Below, one piece after another: positions 8,600 to 17,382 of a stretch of DNA of 64,000 bases. How positions within the stretch are numbered: the stretch's first letter is position 1; each line of letters begins with the position of its first letter. Position numbers and translations under genes: made by a program. The notes under the pieces are model-generated. The model had not been told where the DNA came from and searched no databases. It worked only from the letters and a program-made list of their open reading frames with translations. Source of the DNA: an uncultured Ruminococcus sp. Lineage in GTDB: Bacteria > Bacillota > Clostridia > Oscillospirales > Ruminococcaceae. Where the stretch lies: positions 186,001 to 250,000 of the forward strand of contig CAKSAK010000001.1 in the NCBI GenBank assembly GCA_934435205.1, read 5' to 3'.

Positions 8600-10852
8600 A
8601 TGAAAATTCTTTCACCTATCAAATACGAATATGGTAATCTGAAAATAGGCGGAGGCGGCTTTGTGACAGGTATCACATTCCACCCCACCGACAGCAAAAC
8701 GCTTTATATACGCACCGACATCGGTGGCGTTTATCGCTATGACTTTGATAAACACACTTGGGTGTATCTGGCAGACAAAGTTACCGCAGACGACCCTGCC
8801 CAAACCTATCCCCTTGCAATAGCCCTTGACGAAAACGACCCATATAAGCTGTTTTTCACCTGCGGAGATAAACGCTCAAATTATCTCTGCATATCTGATG
8901 ACAAGGGAGAAAATATAATACAGAAGCCACTGCCGTGCAGCGTTCACGGAAACGAAGTTGGCAGAGCCACAGGTGACAGACTTATTTACAAAAACGGCAG
9001 GCTGTATTTTGGCTCGCAGACAGCAGGGATAATATACTCTGACGACATGGGCGAAAACTGGCAGTCGGCTGACCTGTTCGGTGAAAAGAATATCTCCCTC
9101 ATATGGTCAGACAGCGAGGGCAAACTTTTTATCGCAGGCTGTTCAGGTGAAGCAAACTCCCCTGACGGTGTAACAAGAGGTCACACTCTGTATGGCTCCA
9201 CAGACGGCTTGAAAAGCTTCGTTCCCCTCACCGCCCCCGACCCTGTAAAATACGAAAACTCCTCCTATTACGGCTTCGTGCCACAGCGTATCACCAGCGA
9301 CAGCAGATATATCTACATCACTTTCGCTTCAAGCGGAAAAGTATTCTACGGTGGCATGGGAGCTTATGCCTGCGACACAGGCTCGCTTTCAGGCGGCAAG
9401 GTATACAGATACCGCATTGAAAACGGCGTGCCTGTTTTTGATACGGATATCACCCCCGAGGACGATACCCCCTGTGGCTACAGCGGAATATGTTCCAACG
9501 GCAAAATGCTGTTGCTATCCACTGTCTGCCGAAAAAATGGCGGAGATATTATCTATACAAGCACCGACAGCGGTGAAAGCTGGAAAATAATAATGAATGG
9601 GCTTGAATATAGCCGCTTCGATTGGAATATCCCATACATGAAGCCTGCATACAACGGCGGCGGAAACTGCGTCCACTGGATAAGCGACATAAAGCTGTCA
9701 CCTTTTGACAGCGACACAGCCTTGTTCAACACAGGCACAGGCCTGTTCATGATAACAGGCCTTGCAAGCGGAGATGTGCTTATCAAGCCGTTCTGCGAGG
9801 GCATCGAGGAAACTGTTCACCTTAATGTATACACTACTTCCCACGGCAGGAATCGCATTATAGATATCATCGGCGACCTTGGCGGTTTTGCCTTTAAAGA
9901 TTATGACAGTGAGTGCGAAAATTCATTTGCAAACGAAAAGGGTGACCGCTACATCACCTGCCTTAATGCTGATCTCACCCTCAGCGACCCCGAATACATC
10001 GTCGCAACTCCCCGTGGCAACTGGACGGGCAAAACAAAGGGCGGTCTGATCTTATCCAAAGACTGCGGTTCAACGTGGGAAAGACTTCCTATGCCCCGTG
10101 GGCTTTCTGAGTTTATAGACCAAAAGCTCGACAACATCGAAAAGCCTAATGTAGACTCAGGCTGGGCGGCGATATCTGCCGACGGAAAGCGCATAATGTG
10201 GGCTGTTGCAGGCGGCAGAGGCTTTTCTAACAAGGCTGTCTGCTATACTGACAACGAGGGCAAAACATGGCATAAGTCCATTTTTATGGACAGCAGTGGA
10301 AACCCAGCCGATGAACACAACGTAAAAATATTCTCGGACTATTACAACAGCGATCTTTTCTTCGCCATAGCAGAACGAGCAAATCTGGGGCTTTACATCA
10401 GCCGTGACAAAGGTGCAATTTTCAGAGAAGTGTCCATAAAAACGGACATAAAGTGTCCACGATACGCTCACTATCAGCTTTCAAGACAGCCAGATAAAAG
10501 CGGAGTATTCTGGCTTGCAAACGGCATAAAGGGACTTTACCGCTTTGAGATAAAGAGCGACAGCGTGGAGATAAGCGATATTCTCCCTGAGGACAGGATA
10601 AACTGCATAGGCTTTGGAAAAGGACTTGAAGAAACTCCTGCAATGTATGTCACAGGAAATATCAGTGGCGAATACGGCTTTTATATTTCTGACGATCTGG
10701 GCGAAAGCTTCGCTCGTATAAATACCGATAGACAGCAATACGGTGTTATACACTCAATATGCGGAGATATGCGTGAACACGGCGTTTTCTGCCTTGCAAC
10801 AGGCTCTCACGGACTTATGTTCGGCAGGCAAAAAAGCCTTGCAAAGCCGTGA
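8600..10852 (+). CDS. GH74-type glycoside hydrolase (BNR/sortilin-like propeller), no signal peptide
   Basis: The 750-residue protein has the double seven-bladed propeller pattern of GH74 xyloglucanases. It begins with IGGGGFVTGITFHPTDS and LYIRTDIGGVYRYD, where the Asp of TDIGG matches the first catalytic acid. The second, in IIGDLGGFAF (about residue 420), is also kept. Repeated Asp-box blades such as SDDMGENW, STDSGESWK, SKDCGSTWERL and SRDKGAIF are seen. GH74 enzymes cut xyloglucan or related beta-1,4-glucans. There is no signal peptide, dockerin or CBM, so it seems to act in the cytoplasm, perhaps on imported oligosaccharides. Start ATG 8600 has GGAG six bases upstream. Substrate is inferred from the family only. 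Confidence 0.85.
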   Translation: MKILSPIKYEYGNLKIGGGGFVTGITFHPTDSKTLYIRTDIGGVYRYDFDKHTWVYLADKVTADDPAQTYPLAIALDENDPYKLFFTCGDKRSNYLCISDDKGENIIQKPLPCSVHGNEVGRATGDRLIYKNGRLYFGSQTAGIIYSDDMGENWQSADLFGEKNISLIWSDSEGKLFIAGCSGEANSPDGVTRGHTLYGSTDGLKSFVPLTAPDPVKYENSSYYGFVPQRITSDSRYIYITFASSGKVFYGGMGAYACDTGSLSGGKVYRYRIENGVPVFDTDITPEDDTPCGYSGICSNGKMLLLSTVCRKNGGDIIYTSTDSGESWKIIMNGLEYSRFDWNIPYMKPAYNGGGNCVHWISDIKLSPFDSDTALFNTGTGLFMITGLASGDVLIKPFCEGIEETVHLNVYTTSHGRNRIIDIIGDLGGFAFKDYDSECENSFANEKGDRYITCLNADLTLSDPEYIVATPRGNWTGKTKGGLILSKDCGSTWERLPMPRGLSEFIDQKLDNIEKPNVDSGWAAISADGKRIMWAVAGGRGFSNKAVCYTDNEGKTWHKSIFMDSSGNPADEHNVKIFSDYYNSDLFFAIAERANLGLYISRDKGAIFREVSIKTDIKCPRYAHYQLSRQPDKSGVFWLANGIKGLYRFEIKSDSVEISDILPEDRINCIGFGKGLEETPAMYVTGNISGEYGFYISDDLGESFARINTDRQQYGVIHSICGDMREHGVFCLATGSHGLMFGRQKSLAKP

Positions 10853-10867
10853 AAAATGTGGTATAAT
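10839..10867 (+). promoter_or_regulatory. pyrE promoter
   Basis: TTGCAA (10839-10844) and TATAAT (10862-10867) are 17 bp apart with an extended -10 (TGG). The -35 lies inside the end of the GH74-like gene. Confidence 0.85.
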
Positions 10868-10897
10868 CAAAATAACATAATTGAAAGGAAGTTCAAT

Positions 10898-11560
10898 ATG
10901 ACCTATAAGGAAGAATTTATAAAATTTATGGTAGACAGCGGAGTTCTCACATTTGGCGACTTCACTCTCAAAAGCGGCAGAAAAGCTCCGTATTTCATCA
11001 ACTGCGGAAACTATAAAACAGGCGAACAGCTTGCAAAGCTTGGCGGCTTTTACGCTGATTGCATAGCCGACAACAAAATACCTGTTGAAACGCTTTTCGG
11101 ACCTGCATATAAGGGTATCCCTCTTGCTGTTTCAGCCGTTATCGCACTTGCAACAAAGTATGGCATTGACGTTTCTTACTGCTTTGACAGAAAGGAAGCT
11201 AAGGATCACGGCGAGGGCGGAATGTTCGTCGGAAAGAAGCTTGCAGACGGAGAAAAGGTAATAATCATAGACGATGTTATGACATCGGGCAAGGCTCTCA
11301 GAGAGTCAATGCCAAAGCTCAAAAGTGCCGCTGACGTAAACGTAACAGGCATGGTGATAACAGTTGACAGAATGGAAAAGGCTCTTGACACCGACCTCTC
11401 GGCCGTTGAACAGGCTTATAAGGACTTTGGAGTAAAGGTATACTCTATCGTAAACATCAACGATATCATCAAGGCTATTCAGGACGGCGTTGTTGAGGGC
11501 AAGGAGTATCTTGACAAAATGCTGGAATACCGTGCAGCATACGGCGTTGACCACGAATAA
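10898..11560 (+). CDS. pyrE: Orotate phosphoribosyltransferase
   Basis: The enzyme makes orotidine 5'-phosphate from orotate and PRPP in pyrimidine synthesis. The 220-residue protein has the PRPP-binding loop VIIIDDVMTSGKALRES (about residues 122-138), the N-terminal segment FGDFTLKSGRKAPYFINCGNY and the catalytic loop DRKEAKDHGEGG. The start is the ATG at 10898 behind AAAGGAAG; an ATG at 10856 lies inside the promoter. No other pyr gene is nearby. A perfect inverted repeat follows the stop. Confidence 0.96.
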   Translation: MTYKEEFIKFMVDSGVLTFGDFTLKSGRKAPYFINCGNYKTGEQLAKLGGFYADCIADNKIPVETLFGPAYKGIPLAVSAVIALATKYGIDVSYCFDRKEAKDHGEGGMFVGKKLADGEKVIIIDDVMTSGKALRESMPKLKSAADVNVTGMVITVDRMEKALDTDLSAVEQAYKDFGVKVYSIVNINDIIKAIQDGVVEGKEYLDKMLEYRAAYGVDHE

Positions 11561-11597
11561 TAAGGCTGCTTTGAGGAAAATTTAAGGTTATTTTAAA

Positions 11598-11622
11598 GTT
11601 ACAAATTGAAATAATTTGTAAC
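11598..11622. repeat. Perfect inverted repeat after pyrE
   Basis: GTTACAAATT-GAAAT-AATTTGTAAC is a 10-bp perfect inverted repeat about 30 bases before the next -35 box. It has no T-tract, so it is a poor terminator. A regulator-binding palindrome for the downstream promoter is possible. Confidence 0.5.
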
Positions 11623-11653
11623 AGTATTGTAGTGAAATGTAACTTGTCTGTTC

Positions 11654-11682
11654 TTGAAGTTATGACCCCTAAAGGCTATAAT
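11654..11682 (+). promoter_or_regulatory. Strong promoter of a short terminated transcript
   Basis: TTGAAG (11654-11659) and TATAAT (11677-11682) are 17 bp apart, and no coding frame follows before the terminator at 11773. Confidence 0.75.
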
Positions 11683-11688
11683 ATGTAA

Positions 11689-11800
11689 TGTAGAACAGAG
11701 AAAGAAAAAGAATGTAAACACTAAGATCAAACTCTTAGCTCGTTTCATCCTCTCCAAAATTTTTACACAAGCAAAGGGCAGCCAATGGGTTGCCTTTTTG
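11689..11800 (+). ncRNA. Candidate small non-coding RNA (~110 nt)
   Basis: A strong promoter and a terminator (stem 11773-11798, then T-rich) bracket about 110 bases with no usable reading frame; both ATGs are followed at once by TAA. The predicted RNA has a purine-rich 5' part, a hairpin CTAAG-8 nt-CTTAG (11721-11738), an unpaired CU-rich stretch CATCCTCTCC (11746-11755) and the terminator hairpin. The CU-rich stretch could pair with Shine-Dalgarno sequences, as in RsaE/RoxS-type RNAs, but no known family was recognised. Confidence 0.45.
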
Positions 11801-11803
11801 TTT
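11773..11803 (+). terminator. Terminator of the candidate small RNA
   Basis: A GC-rich stem (AAAGGGCAGCC with GGTTGCCTTT, including G-U pairs) with a 3-nt loop is followed by a T-rich tract. Confidence 0.7.
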
Positions 11804-11845
11804 TGTCGAAAAAGACAAGATAAATGTAAAAAAAGTATTAAGTGC

Positions 11846-11874
11846 TTGACAAGTGACGTATATAATGGTATAAT
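11846..11874 (+). promoter_or_regulatory. rpmE promoter
   Basis: A perfect TTGACA (11846-11851) and TATAAT (11869-11874) are 17 bp apart with an extended -10 (TGG). Confidence 0.9.
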
Positions 11875-11984
11875 AATAAAGCTGATTTGTTCAGCATATT
11901 GATAAATACTGCATAGAACTACTGTCTAAACTGAAATGATGGGCTTCTATGAGTCATAATTTTAGTTTGGAAGGAGGAAGTCAA

Positions 11985-12185
11985 ATGAGAGAAGGAATTC
12001 ACCCAAAGTATGAGGAAACAACAATTACTTGCGCATGCGGTAATGTTATCCATACTCGTTCTACAAAGAAGGACATCAAGGTTGAAATTTGTTCTAAGTG
12101 CCACCCATTCTACACAGGCAAGCAGAAGCTCGTAGATACAGGCGGACGTGTTGACAGATTCAAGAAGAGATTTAATCTTGACTAA
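11985..12185 (+). CDS. rpmE: 50S ribosomal protein L31, zinc-binding form
   Basis: The 66-residue protein starts MREGIHPKYEET and keeps the Cys pairs of the zinc form of L31 (CACG near residue 16 and CSKC near 37), then the FYTGKQKLVDTGGRVDRFKK core. The ATG at 11985 has AAGGAGGAAG just upstream. An in-frame ATG at 11949 is not supported by an RBS and would add twelve residues foreign to L31. It is monocistronic, between its own promoter and terminator. In many Firmicutes rpmE lies next to DUF1385 and prmC; here those are 27 kb away. Confidence 0.97.
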   Translation: MREGIHPKYEETTITCACGNVIHTRSTKKDIKVEICSKCHPFYTGKQKLVDTGGRVDRFKKRFNLD

Positions 12186-12194
12186 TTTTCAAAG

Positions 12195-12220
12195 GGAACG
12201 GATAATTCCGTTCCTTTTTT
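12195..12220 (+). terminator. rpmE terminator
   Basis: An 8-bp stem GGAACGGA/TCCGTTCC with a 4-nt loop is followed by six T. Confidence 0.92.
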
Positions 12221-12240
12221 CTTTTATATGAGGAAACCAA

Positions 12241-12861
12241 ATGGGATATACAACGATCTATGAGGAAGCTCAGGCGAGCTTTACGGAGAAAAAGTCCGAA
12301 TTTATCGGGCATATCGCACCTGTCAGCACCGCTGATGAGGCTGTCGCATTTATAAACAGGATAAAAGCCGAAAACCGCAAGGCTAGGCACAACGTCTATG
12401 CCTATGTGGTGAGAGAGGGAAACGTTTCACGATACAGCGACGACGGCGAACCGCAGGGTACAGGCGGAGTGCCTGTACTTGATGTAATAAACAAATCTGG
12501 GCTTACGGACGTTTGCGTTGTGGTGACACGATATTTCGGTGGAATACTTTTGGGGGCAAGCGGTCTTACCAGAGCCTATTCTCAGGGCTGTTCAATGGCA
12601 GTGAACGCTGCAAGAAAAATGGAAATGTGCGAGTGTTCAAGAATATCCTTTTCCTGCGACTATACACTTTATGGAAAAGTCAGCTATGCACTGCCTGAAT
12701 ATGGCGTTATAATGGAAAAAGAGGACTTTGCCGACTCTGTAAACCTTGCGTTTCTTGTGAAGTCAGAGCTTGCTGATAAGCTGAAAAAACAGCTTACGGA
12801 TATATCCTGCGGCAAGCTTGAATTGTCAGAAGAAACAAATCTCCTTGCTGATTTTGCATGA
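12241..12861 (+). CDS. YigZ/IMPACT family protein
   Basis: The 206-residue protein has the N-terminal UPF0029/IMPACT domain with the signature DDGEPQGTGGVPVLDVI (about residues 65-81) and VVVTRYFGGILLGASGLTRA (about 90-109). A DUF1949-like C-terminal domain follows. The eukaryotic homologue IMPACT acts in translation control through GCN1; the bacterial role is not settled. It begins 19 bases after the rpmE terminator and ends in its own terminator. Confidence 0.92.
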   Translation: MGYTTIYEEAQASFTEKKSEFIGHIAPVSTADEAVAFINRIKAENRKARHNVYAYVVREGNVSRYSDDGEPQGTGGVPVLDVINKSGLTDVCVVVTRYFGGILLGASGLTRAYSQGCSMAVNAARKMEMCECSRISFSCDYTLYGKVSYALPEYGVIMEKEDFADSVNLAFLVKSELADKLKKQLTDISCGKLELSEETNLLADFA

Positions 12862-12888
12862 AATTTGTGCGGCTATACAAAAATTTTC

Positions 12889-12917
12889 AGCCTTTATGTA
12901 AAAATAAAGGCTTTTTT
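12889..12917 (+). terminator. Terminator after the yigZ-like gene
   Basis: Stem AGCCTTTAT/ATAAAGGCT with a 6-nt A-rich loop is followed by five T. The T-tract overlaps the next -35 box. Confidence 0.88.
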
Positions 12918-12944
12918 GAACTATTATAGTATATATTATATAGA
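12916..12944 (+). promoter_or_regulatory. Promoter of the dgt-dnaG-rpoD unit
   Basis: TTGAAC (12916-12921) and TATAGA (12939-12944) are 17 bp apart, about 40 bases before the GTG start. Confidence 0.6.
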
Positions 12945-12981
12945 GTTAGTATGTTTTTATATGCTGTAAGGGGGAATTTTT

Positions 12982-13977
12982 GTGCTGCCGAGAGAACAAA
13001 CTGAGCTGTTTGAAAAACAATGTCTGAGCGAATACGCCTGCTTGTCTGTTGATTCAAAAGGGCGTAAAGAGCCTTGCGAACCTTGTCCGCTGAGGACGTG
13101 TTTCCAGCGTGACCGTGACAGGATACTTCACTGCAACTCTTTCAGACGGCTGAAGCATAAAACTCAGGTCTACCTGTCCCCTGCCGGCGACCATTATAGA
13201 ACAAGACTTACTCATACCCTTGAGGTAAGTCAGATCGCACGAACTATCTCACGAGCTTTGCGGCTCAACGAAGACCTCACCGAAGCTATCGCACTGGGTC
13301 ATGACCTTGGTCATACGCCTTTTGGTCATGCAGGAGAAAGGGCTCTCAACGAGCTTAGCCCTGACGGCTTTCACCACTATGAGCAAAGCCTGCGTGTTGT
13401 GGATATTTTGGAAAAAGACGGCAAGGGTCTTGACCTCACAGCCGAAGTCCGTGACGGAATATTAAAGCACACTAACATGATCGCCGACACGAAAGAGGGC
13501 TATGTTGTGCGCTTTGCAGACGTTATCGCCTATATAAACCACGACATCGACGATTCCGTTCGTGCAGGCATTATGACAGAGGAGGATATCCCGAAAAACA
13601 TCACAAAGGTTCTTGGTGGATCCAAGTCTGAGAGGATAACCACTCTTGTGACCTCGCTTATTAAGGGCGGAGCTGAAAGTCTGCATATGGACGACGAAGT
13701 GAGTGACGCCTACACTGCACTGCACAGATTTATGTTTGACTTTGTGTACACAAATCCAAAGTGCAAATCAGAAGAAGTTAAGGCTAAAGACATGATAGCA
13801 AAGCTCTATGACTATTATGTTCATCATATCGAAAAACTGCCTGCCTTTTATATGAATCTCGCCTATCAGTTCGGAATTGACCGTGCTATCTGCGATTACA
13901 TATCAGGCATGACAGACGGCTTTGCCATTGAGACCTTTAAAAATCTGTTTATCCCATTGGGGTGGACAAAGTATTAG
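12982..13977 (+). CDS. dgt: dGTP triphosphohydrolase-like HD protein
   Basis: The 331-residue protein has the dGTPase fingerprint: FRRLKHKTQVYLSPAGDHYR, then H in TRLTHTLEVSQIAR and the HD pair in ALGHDLGHTPFGHAGERAL (about residues 110-128). These metal ligands support hydrolysis of dGTP or related dNTPs to nucleoside and triphosphate. The start is GTG behind AAGGGGGA. Placement just upstream of dnaG-rpoD is a common Firmicutes arrangement and links nucleotide pool control with replication. True substrate range of this short form is unknown. Confidence 0.92.
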   Translation: MLPREQTELFEKQCLSEYACLSVDSKGRKEPCEPCPLRTCFQRDRDRILHCNSFRRLKHKTQVYLSPAGDHYRTRLTHTLEVSQIARTISRALRLNEDLTEAIALGHDLGHTPFGHAGERALNELSPDGFHHYEQSLRVVDILEKDGKGLDLTAEVRDGILKHTNMIADTKEGYVVRFADVIAYINHDIDDSVRAGIMTEEDIPKNITKVLGGSKSERITTLVTSLIKGGAESLHMDDEVSDAYTALHRFMFDFVYTNPKCKSEEVKAKDMIAKLYDYYVHHIEKLPAFYMNLAYQFGIDRAICDYISGMTDGFAIETFKNLFIPLGWTKY

Positions 13978-14000
13978 CGCATACCCAAGGAGGGAGAAAT

Positions 14001-15764
14001 TTGCCGCTGCCTATAGATTTTATAGAAAGACTTAAAGCTGCCAACCCTATCGCAGAGGTTATGAGCAGCTATGTCACCCTCAAAAGAACAGGCAGAGATT
14101 ATGTTTGCCTCTGCCCTTTTCACAACGAAAAGACCCCGTCCTGCCATATTCACCCTGACAAAGAGTATTTTCACTGTTTCGGCTGCGGGGCAGGCGGTGA
14201 CGTTATCACTTTTACAATGAAGTACAATAATCTGGACTATTGGGAAGCCGTCAAGCTCCTTGCAGAACGTGGCGGAGTGCCGCTTCCAGAGGATAACGGC
14301 TATGACAGCAAGCGCACCGATACCAGAAAACGCTTCTATGAAATGAACAAAACAGCCGCAAGGTTTTTCTATCATCAGCTAAAGACGCCACAGGGCAAGG
14401 AATGTCTTGACTATCTTATAAACAAACGTAAGCTCAGTATAGAAACCATAAAGAAATATGGAATGGGCTTTGCTCCAAACAGTTGGTCAGCCTTGAAAAG
14501 CTATATGCTCTCTGAGGGCTTCACCGAGGAAGAATTGGAGCAAGGCTCGCTTATCTCGCACTCACAGAAGAATACCCGAAACACGTTCGATTTCTTCGTG
14601 AATCGTGCAATGTTCCCTTTTATCGACCTTGCAGGTCATATAGTGGGCTTTGGCGGAAGAGCGCTCACACCTGACGATAAGAGAAAATACCTTAACTCAA
14701 AGGATACTCTTGTGTATTCAAAAAATAGGTTTCTTTTCTCCATGAACTTCGCCAAAAATGCCGCAGTAAAAGATAAGACCATTCTTCTGTGCGAGGGTAA
14801 CCTCGATGTTATATCACTTAATCAGGCAGGCTTTGAGAATGCCGTAGCTTCCTGCGGAACTGCGCTCACCCCTGAGCAGGCGAAGATAATATCCAACTAT
14901 GCCGACAACGTTGTTATATGCTATGACGCAGACGGTGCAGGTCAGAAAGCCACAACGAGAGCAATAAAAATTCTCGGTGAAACAGGTCTTAAAACTACTG
15001 TTATCAAAATGAATGGTGCAAAAGACCCTGACGAATACATAAATAAATTCGGAGCAGACCACTTTCGCCATTTGCTGAAAAAATCAGACGGCGCAATAGA
15101 GTTTGAGTTAGAAAAATGCAAAGACGGCATTGATACAGACACTGATATAGGCAGGATAGACTATCTCAAAAAAGCCTATAAAGTCCTTGCGGATATAAGC
15201 TCCCCTACTGAGCGTGAGATATACGCAAAAAAGGTGGCGGCTGAACAGAATGTGAGCATCACAACTGTCAATGCAGAGCTTAATGCTATACTTAAAAACC
15301 GTCGCTATCAGTACAGCAAAAAGGAATGGACTCGTACTATAACCTTCGCTGACAAGCGTGACACCATAAACCCCGAAGCCAATGAACACAGACGAGAAGC
15401 TGCCGCCGAAGCGGGTATCATATATTATCTCTACAATAATCATGACGCCTGCGGAGATGTTCTCAAAAGGCTTCCGCCCGACAAATTCGTTACCAGCTTC
15501 AACAGGCGTGTTTACGAAAGCCTGACGGGCAAGATAACCGATTTGCAGGATTGCTCTGTATCATCTTTTAATGGTGAATTTTCACCTGAGGAAGTGGGTA
15601 AGATAACGGAGATACTGGAAAAATACAGTGAACTGGGCATTGACGCCAAGGTCGCTGAGGATTATATAAATGTGCTTTTAAACTACAAGCCGAAGGAGAA
15701 GCAGGAGGATATATCCGACGATGACTTCTTCAAAAAGCTTGAAGAAATGCGCAAAAAGAATTAG
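14001..15764 (+). CDS. dnaG: DNA primase
   Basis: The enzyme makes RNA primers at the replication fork. The 587-residue protein has the CHC2 zinc finger (CPFHNEKTPSC, then FHCFGCGAGGD, about residues 38-64) and the catalytic core FGGRAL. TOPRIM motifs CEGNLDVISL and YDADGAGQKAT follow, then a C-terminal helicase-binding region. The start is TTG at 14001, because AAGGAGG (13988-13994) is placed exactly for it. An upstream in-frame GTG (13962) lies inside dgt. It is followed directly by rpoD, the classic dnaG-rpoD order. Confidence 0.96.
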   Translation: MPLPIDFIERLKAANPIAEVMSSYVTLKRTGRDYVCLCPFHNEKTPSCHIHPDKEYFHCFGCGAGGDVITFTMKYNNLDYWEAVKLLAERGGVPLPEDNGYDSKRTDTRKRFYEMNKTAARFFYHQLKTPQGKECLDYLINKRKLSIETIKKYGMGFAPNSWSALKSYMLSEGFTEEELEQGSLISHSQKNTRNTFDFFVNRAMFPFIDLAGHIVGFGGRALTPDDKRKYLNSKDTLVYSKNRFLFSMNFAKNAAVKDKTILLCEGNLDVISLNQAGFENAVASCGTALTPEQAKIISNYADNVVICYDADGAGQKATTRAIKILGETGLKTTVIKMNGAKDPDEYINKFGADHFRHLLKKSDGAIEFELEKCKDGIDTDTDIGRIDYLKKAYKVLADISSPTEREIYAKKVAAEQNVSITTVNAELNAILKNRRYQYSKKEWTRTITFADKRDTINPEANEHRREAAAEAGIIYYLYNNHDACGDVLKRLPPDKFVTSFNRRVYESLTGKITDLQDCSVSSFNGEFSPEEVGKITEILEKYSELGIDAKVAEDYINVLLNYKPKEKQEDISDDDFFKKLEEMRKKN

Positions 15765-15806
15765 TAAAGATCAACCGATGTAAAAATTGAGATTGGAGTG
15801 TTTGAA

Positions 15807-16907
15807 ATGACAGACAAGAAACAGATACTTGATAACCTTATGGAACACGGCAAAACTACAGGAAAGCTCACCACAAAAGAGATAACTGACGCTCTTGAAA
15901 AGCTCGACTATGACGTTGAGCAAATGGACAGCTTCTATGATAGCTGTGCCGCAAATAATATCGAGATAATTGATGATATCATCACCGACGACAGCCTTGA
16001 CATGGTAAACCCAGAAGACGATCTGGATCAGGACGGCGTTGATATCTCCCTTTCAACTGACGGGATCGCTATCGACGACCCTGTTAAGATCTACCTCAAG
16101 GAAATAGGCAGAGTGCCGCTTCTTACCTCCGAGGAGGAGATACAGCTTGCAGAAAAGATGTCTAGCGGCAATGAGAAGGACGCTAAAAAGGCAAGAAAAA
16201 GACTTGCAGAAGCAAACCTCAGACTTGTTGTTTCTATCGCAAAGAAATATGTAGGCAGAGGAATGAGCTTCCTTGACCTTATCCAGGAAGGCAACATGGG
16301 TCTTATCAAAGCCGTTGAAAAATTCGACTATACAAAGGGCTTCAAATTCTCCACATATGCCACATGGTGGATAAGACAGGCTATAACAAGAGCGATCGCC
16401 GATCAGGCAAGAACTATCAGAATACCTGTACACATGGTAGAAACTATCACAAAGGTAAAGAAAGTATCCTCACAGCTTCTCCACAAGAATGGTCATGATC
16501 CGTCACCTGAGGAGATAGCAAAAGAGCTTGATATGAGCGTTGAAAGAGTAAGAGAGATCATGCGTATCGCTCAGGACCCTGTTTCTCTTGAAACACCTAT
16601 CGGCGAGGAGGAGGACTCACATCTGGGCGACTTTATCCCTGATGATGACGCTCCGGCTCCGGCAGAAGCCGCTTCACTTGTGCTTCTTAAAGAGCAGATC
16701 AATCAGGTGCTTTCCACTCTTACAGAGAGAGAAGAAAAGGTGCTCAGACTGCGTTTTGGTCTTGAGGACGGACGTTCAAGAACTCTCGAAGAGGTAGGTC
16801 AGCAGTTCAACGTTACCCGTGAGAGAATACGTCAGATAGAGGCAAAGGCTCTCAGAAAGCTCCGTCACCCTAACAGGAGCAACAAGGTAAGAGATTATCT
16901 TGACTAA
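15807..16907 (+). CDS. rpoD: RNA polymerase primary sigma factor (sigma-A)
   Basis: The 366-residue protein has a short acidic region 1.1 (about 1-85) and region 1.2 (DPVKIYLKEIGRVPLLT). Region 2 includes the -10 recognition helix (FKFSTYATWWIRQAITRA), followed by region 3. Region 4 carries the -35 helix-turn-helix (TLEEVGQQFNVTRERIRQIE). The start is the ATG at 15807, eight bases after GGAG; an in-frame GTG at 15798 overlaps that RBS. The regular promoters of this window (TTGACA-17-TATAAT, often with TGn) fit this sigma factor. Confidence 0.98.
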   Translation: MTDKKQILDNLMEHGKTTGKLTTKEITDALEKLDYDVEQMDSFYDSCAANNIEIIDDIITDDSLDMVNPEDDLDQDGVDISLSTDGIAIDDPVKIYLKEIGRVPLLTSEEEIQLAEKMSSGNEKDAKKARKRLAEANLRLVVSIAKKYVGRGMSFLDLIQEGNMGLIKAVEKFDYTKGFKFSTYATWWIRQAITRAIADQARTIRIPVHMVETITKVKKVSSQLLHKNGHDPSPEEIAKELDMSVERVREIMRIAQDPVSLETPIGEEEDSHLGDFIPDDDAPAPAEAASLVLLKEQINQVLSTLTEREEKVLRLRFGLEDGRSRTLEEVGQQFNVTRERIRQIEAKALRKLRHPNRSNKVRDYLD

Positions 16908-16923
16908 GTTTCGGAGGAAATAA

Positions 16924-17382
16924 ATGTTTATAACACTTGAGGCGGATTACGCAGTAAGAATAGTATCCGTTCTATGCCGCGAAAAAGACAAAATGGACGC
17001 AAAGACCATTTCCAATGATGCCTGCGTTACACTTCGATTTGCGCTGAAGATACTGAGAAAGCTTGTTGCGGCTGATATAGTGAAGTCATATAAAGGCACG
17101 CAGGGGGGCTATATCATAAATAAAGACCCTGCACAGCTTACCTTGAAAGACGTTCTTGAAGCCATAGAGGGTACATATTATTTTTCAAGATGTCTTTCCC
17201 CAGACTGCACCTGCAACAGAGGTGCAGACGGTATCTGCTGTTATCAGAAAGCTTTTAACGAGATATCTGAAATGGTAAGGAACAAGCTTGACACATATAC
17301 CTTTGCGGAGCTTATCGCAAATTCTGAGGAATTTAACCTAGAGGATACTGCTAATGAAACGCAGCAAGAAATTCAAGCTTGA
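16924..17382 (+). CDS. Rrf2 family transcriptional regulator, probably Fe-S binding
   Basis: The 152-residue protein has the Rrf2 winged helix (ITLEADYAVRIV, KTISNDACVTLRFALKILRKL, GGYIINKDP). A cysteine-rich loop near residues 89-106 (CLSPDCTCNRGADGICC) resembles the cluster ligands of IscR/NsrR-type members. Such proteins sense iron-sulfur status, NO or redox. The gene lies 16 bases after rpoD, and its 3' end overlaps the next start by 29 bases. Targets are unknown; hcp and the Fe-S scaffold pair in this window are plausible but not shown. Confidence 0.88.
   Translation: MFITLEADYAVRIVSVLCREKDKMDAKTISNDACVTLRFALKILRKLVAADIVKSYKGTQGGYIINKDPAQLTLKDVLEAIEGTYYFSRCLSPDCTCNRGADGICCYQKAFNEISEMVRNKLDTYTFAELIANSEEFNLEDTANETQQEIQA

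Noticed and set aside
11689..11800. 6S RNA, SRP RNA or tmRNA
   Set aside because: The length and sequence do not show the long bubble helix of 6S, the conserved SRP apical loop or a tmRNA tag frame.
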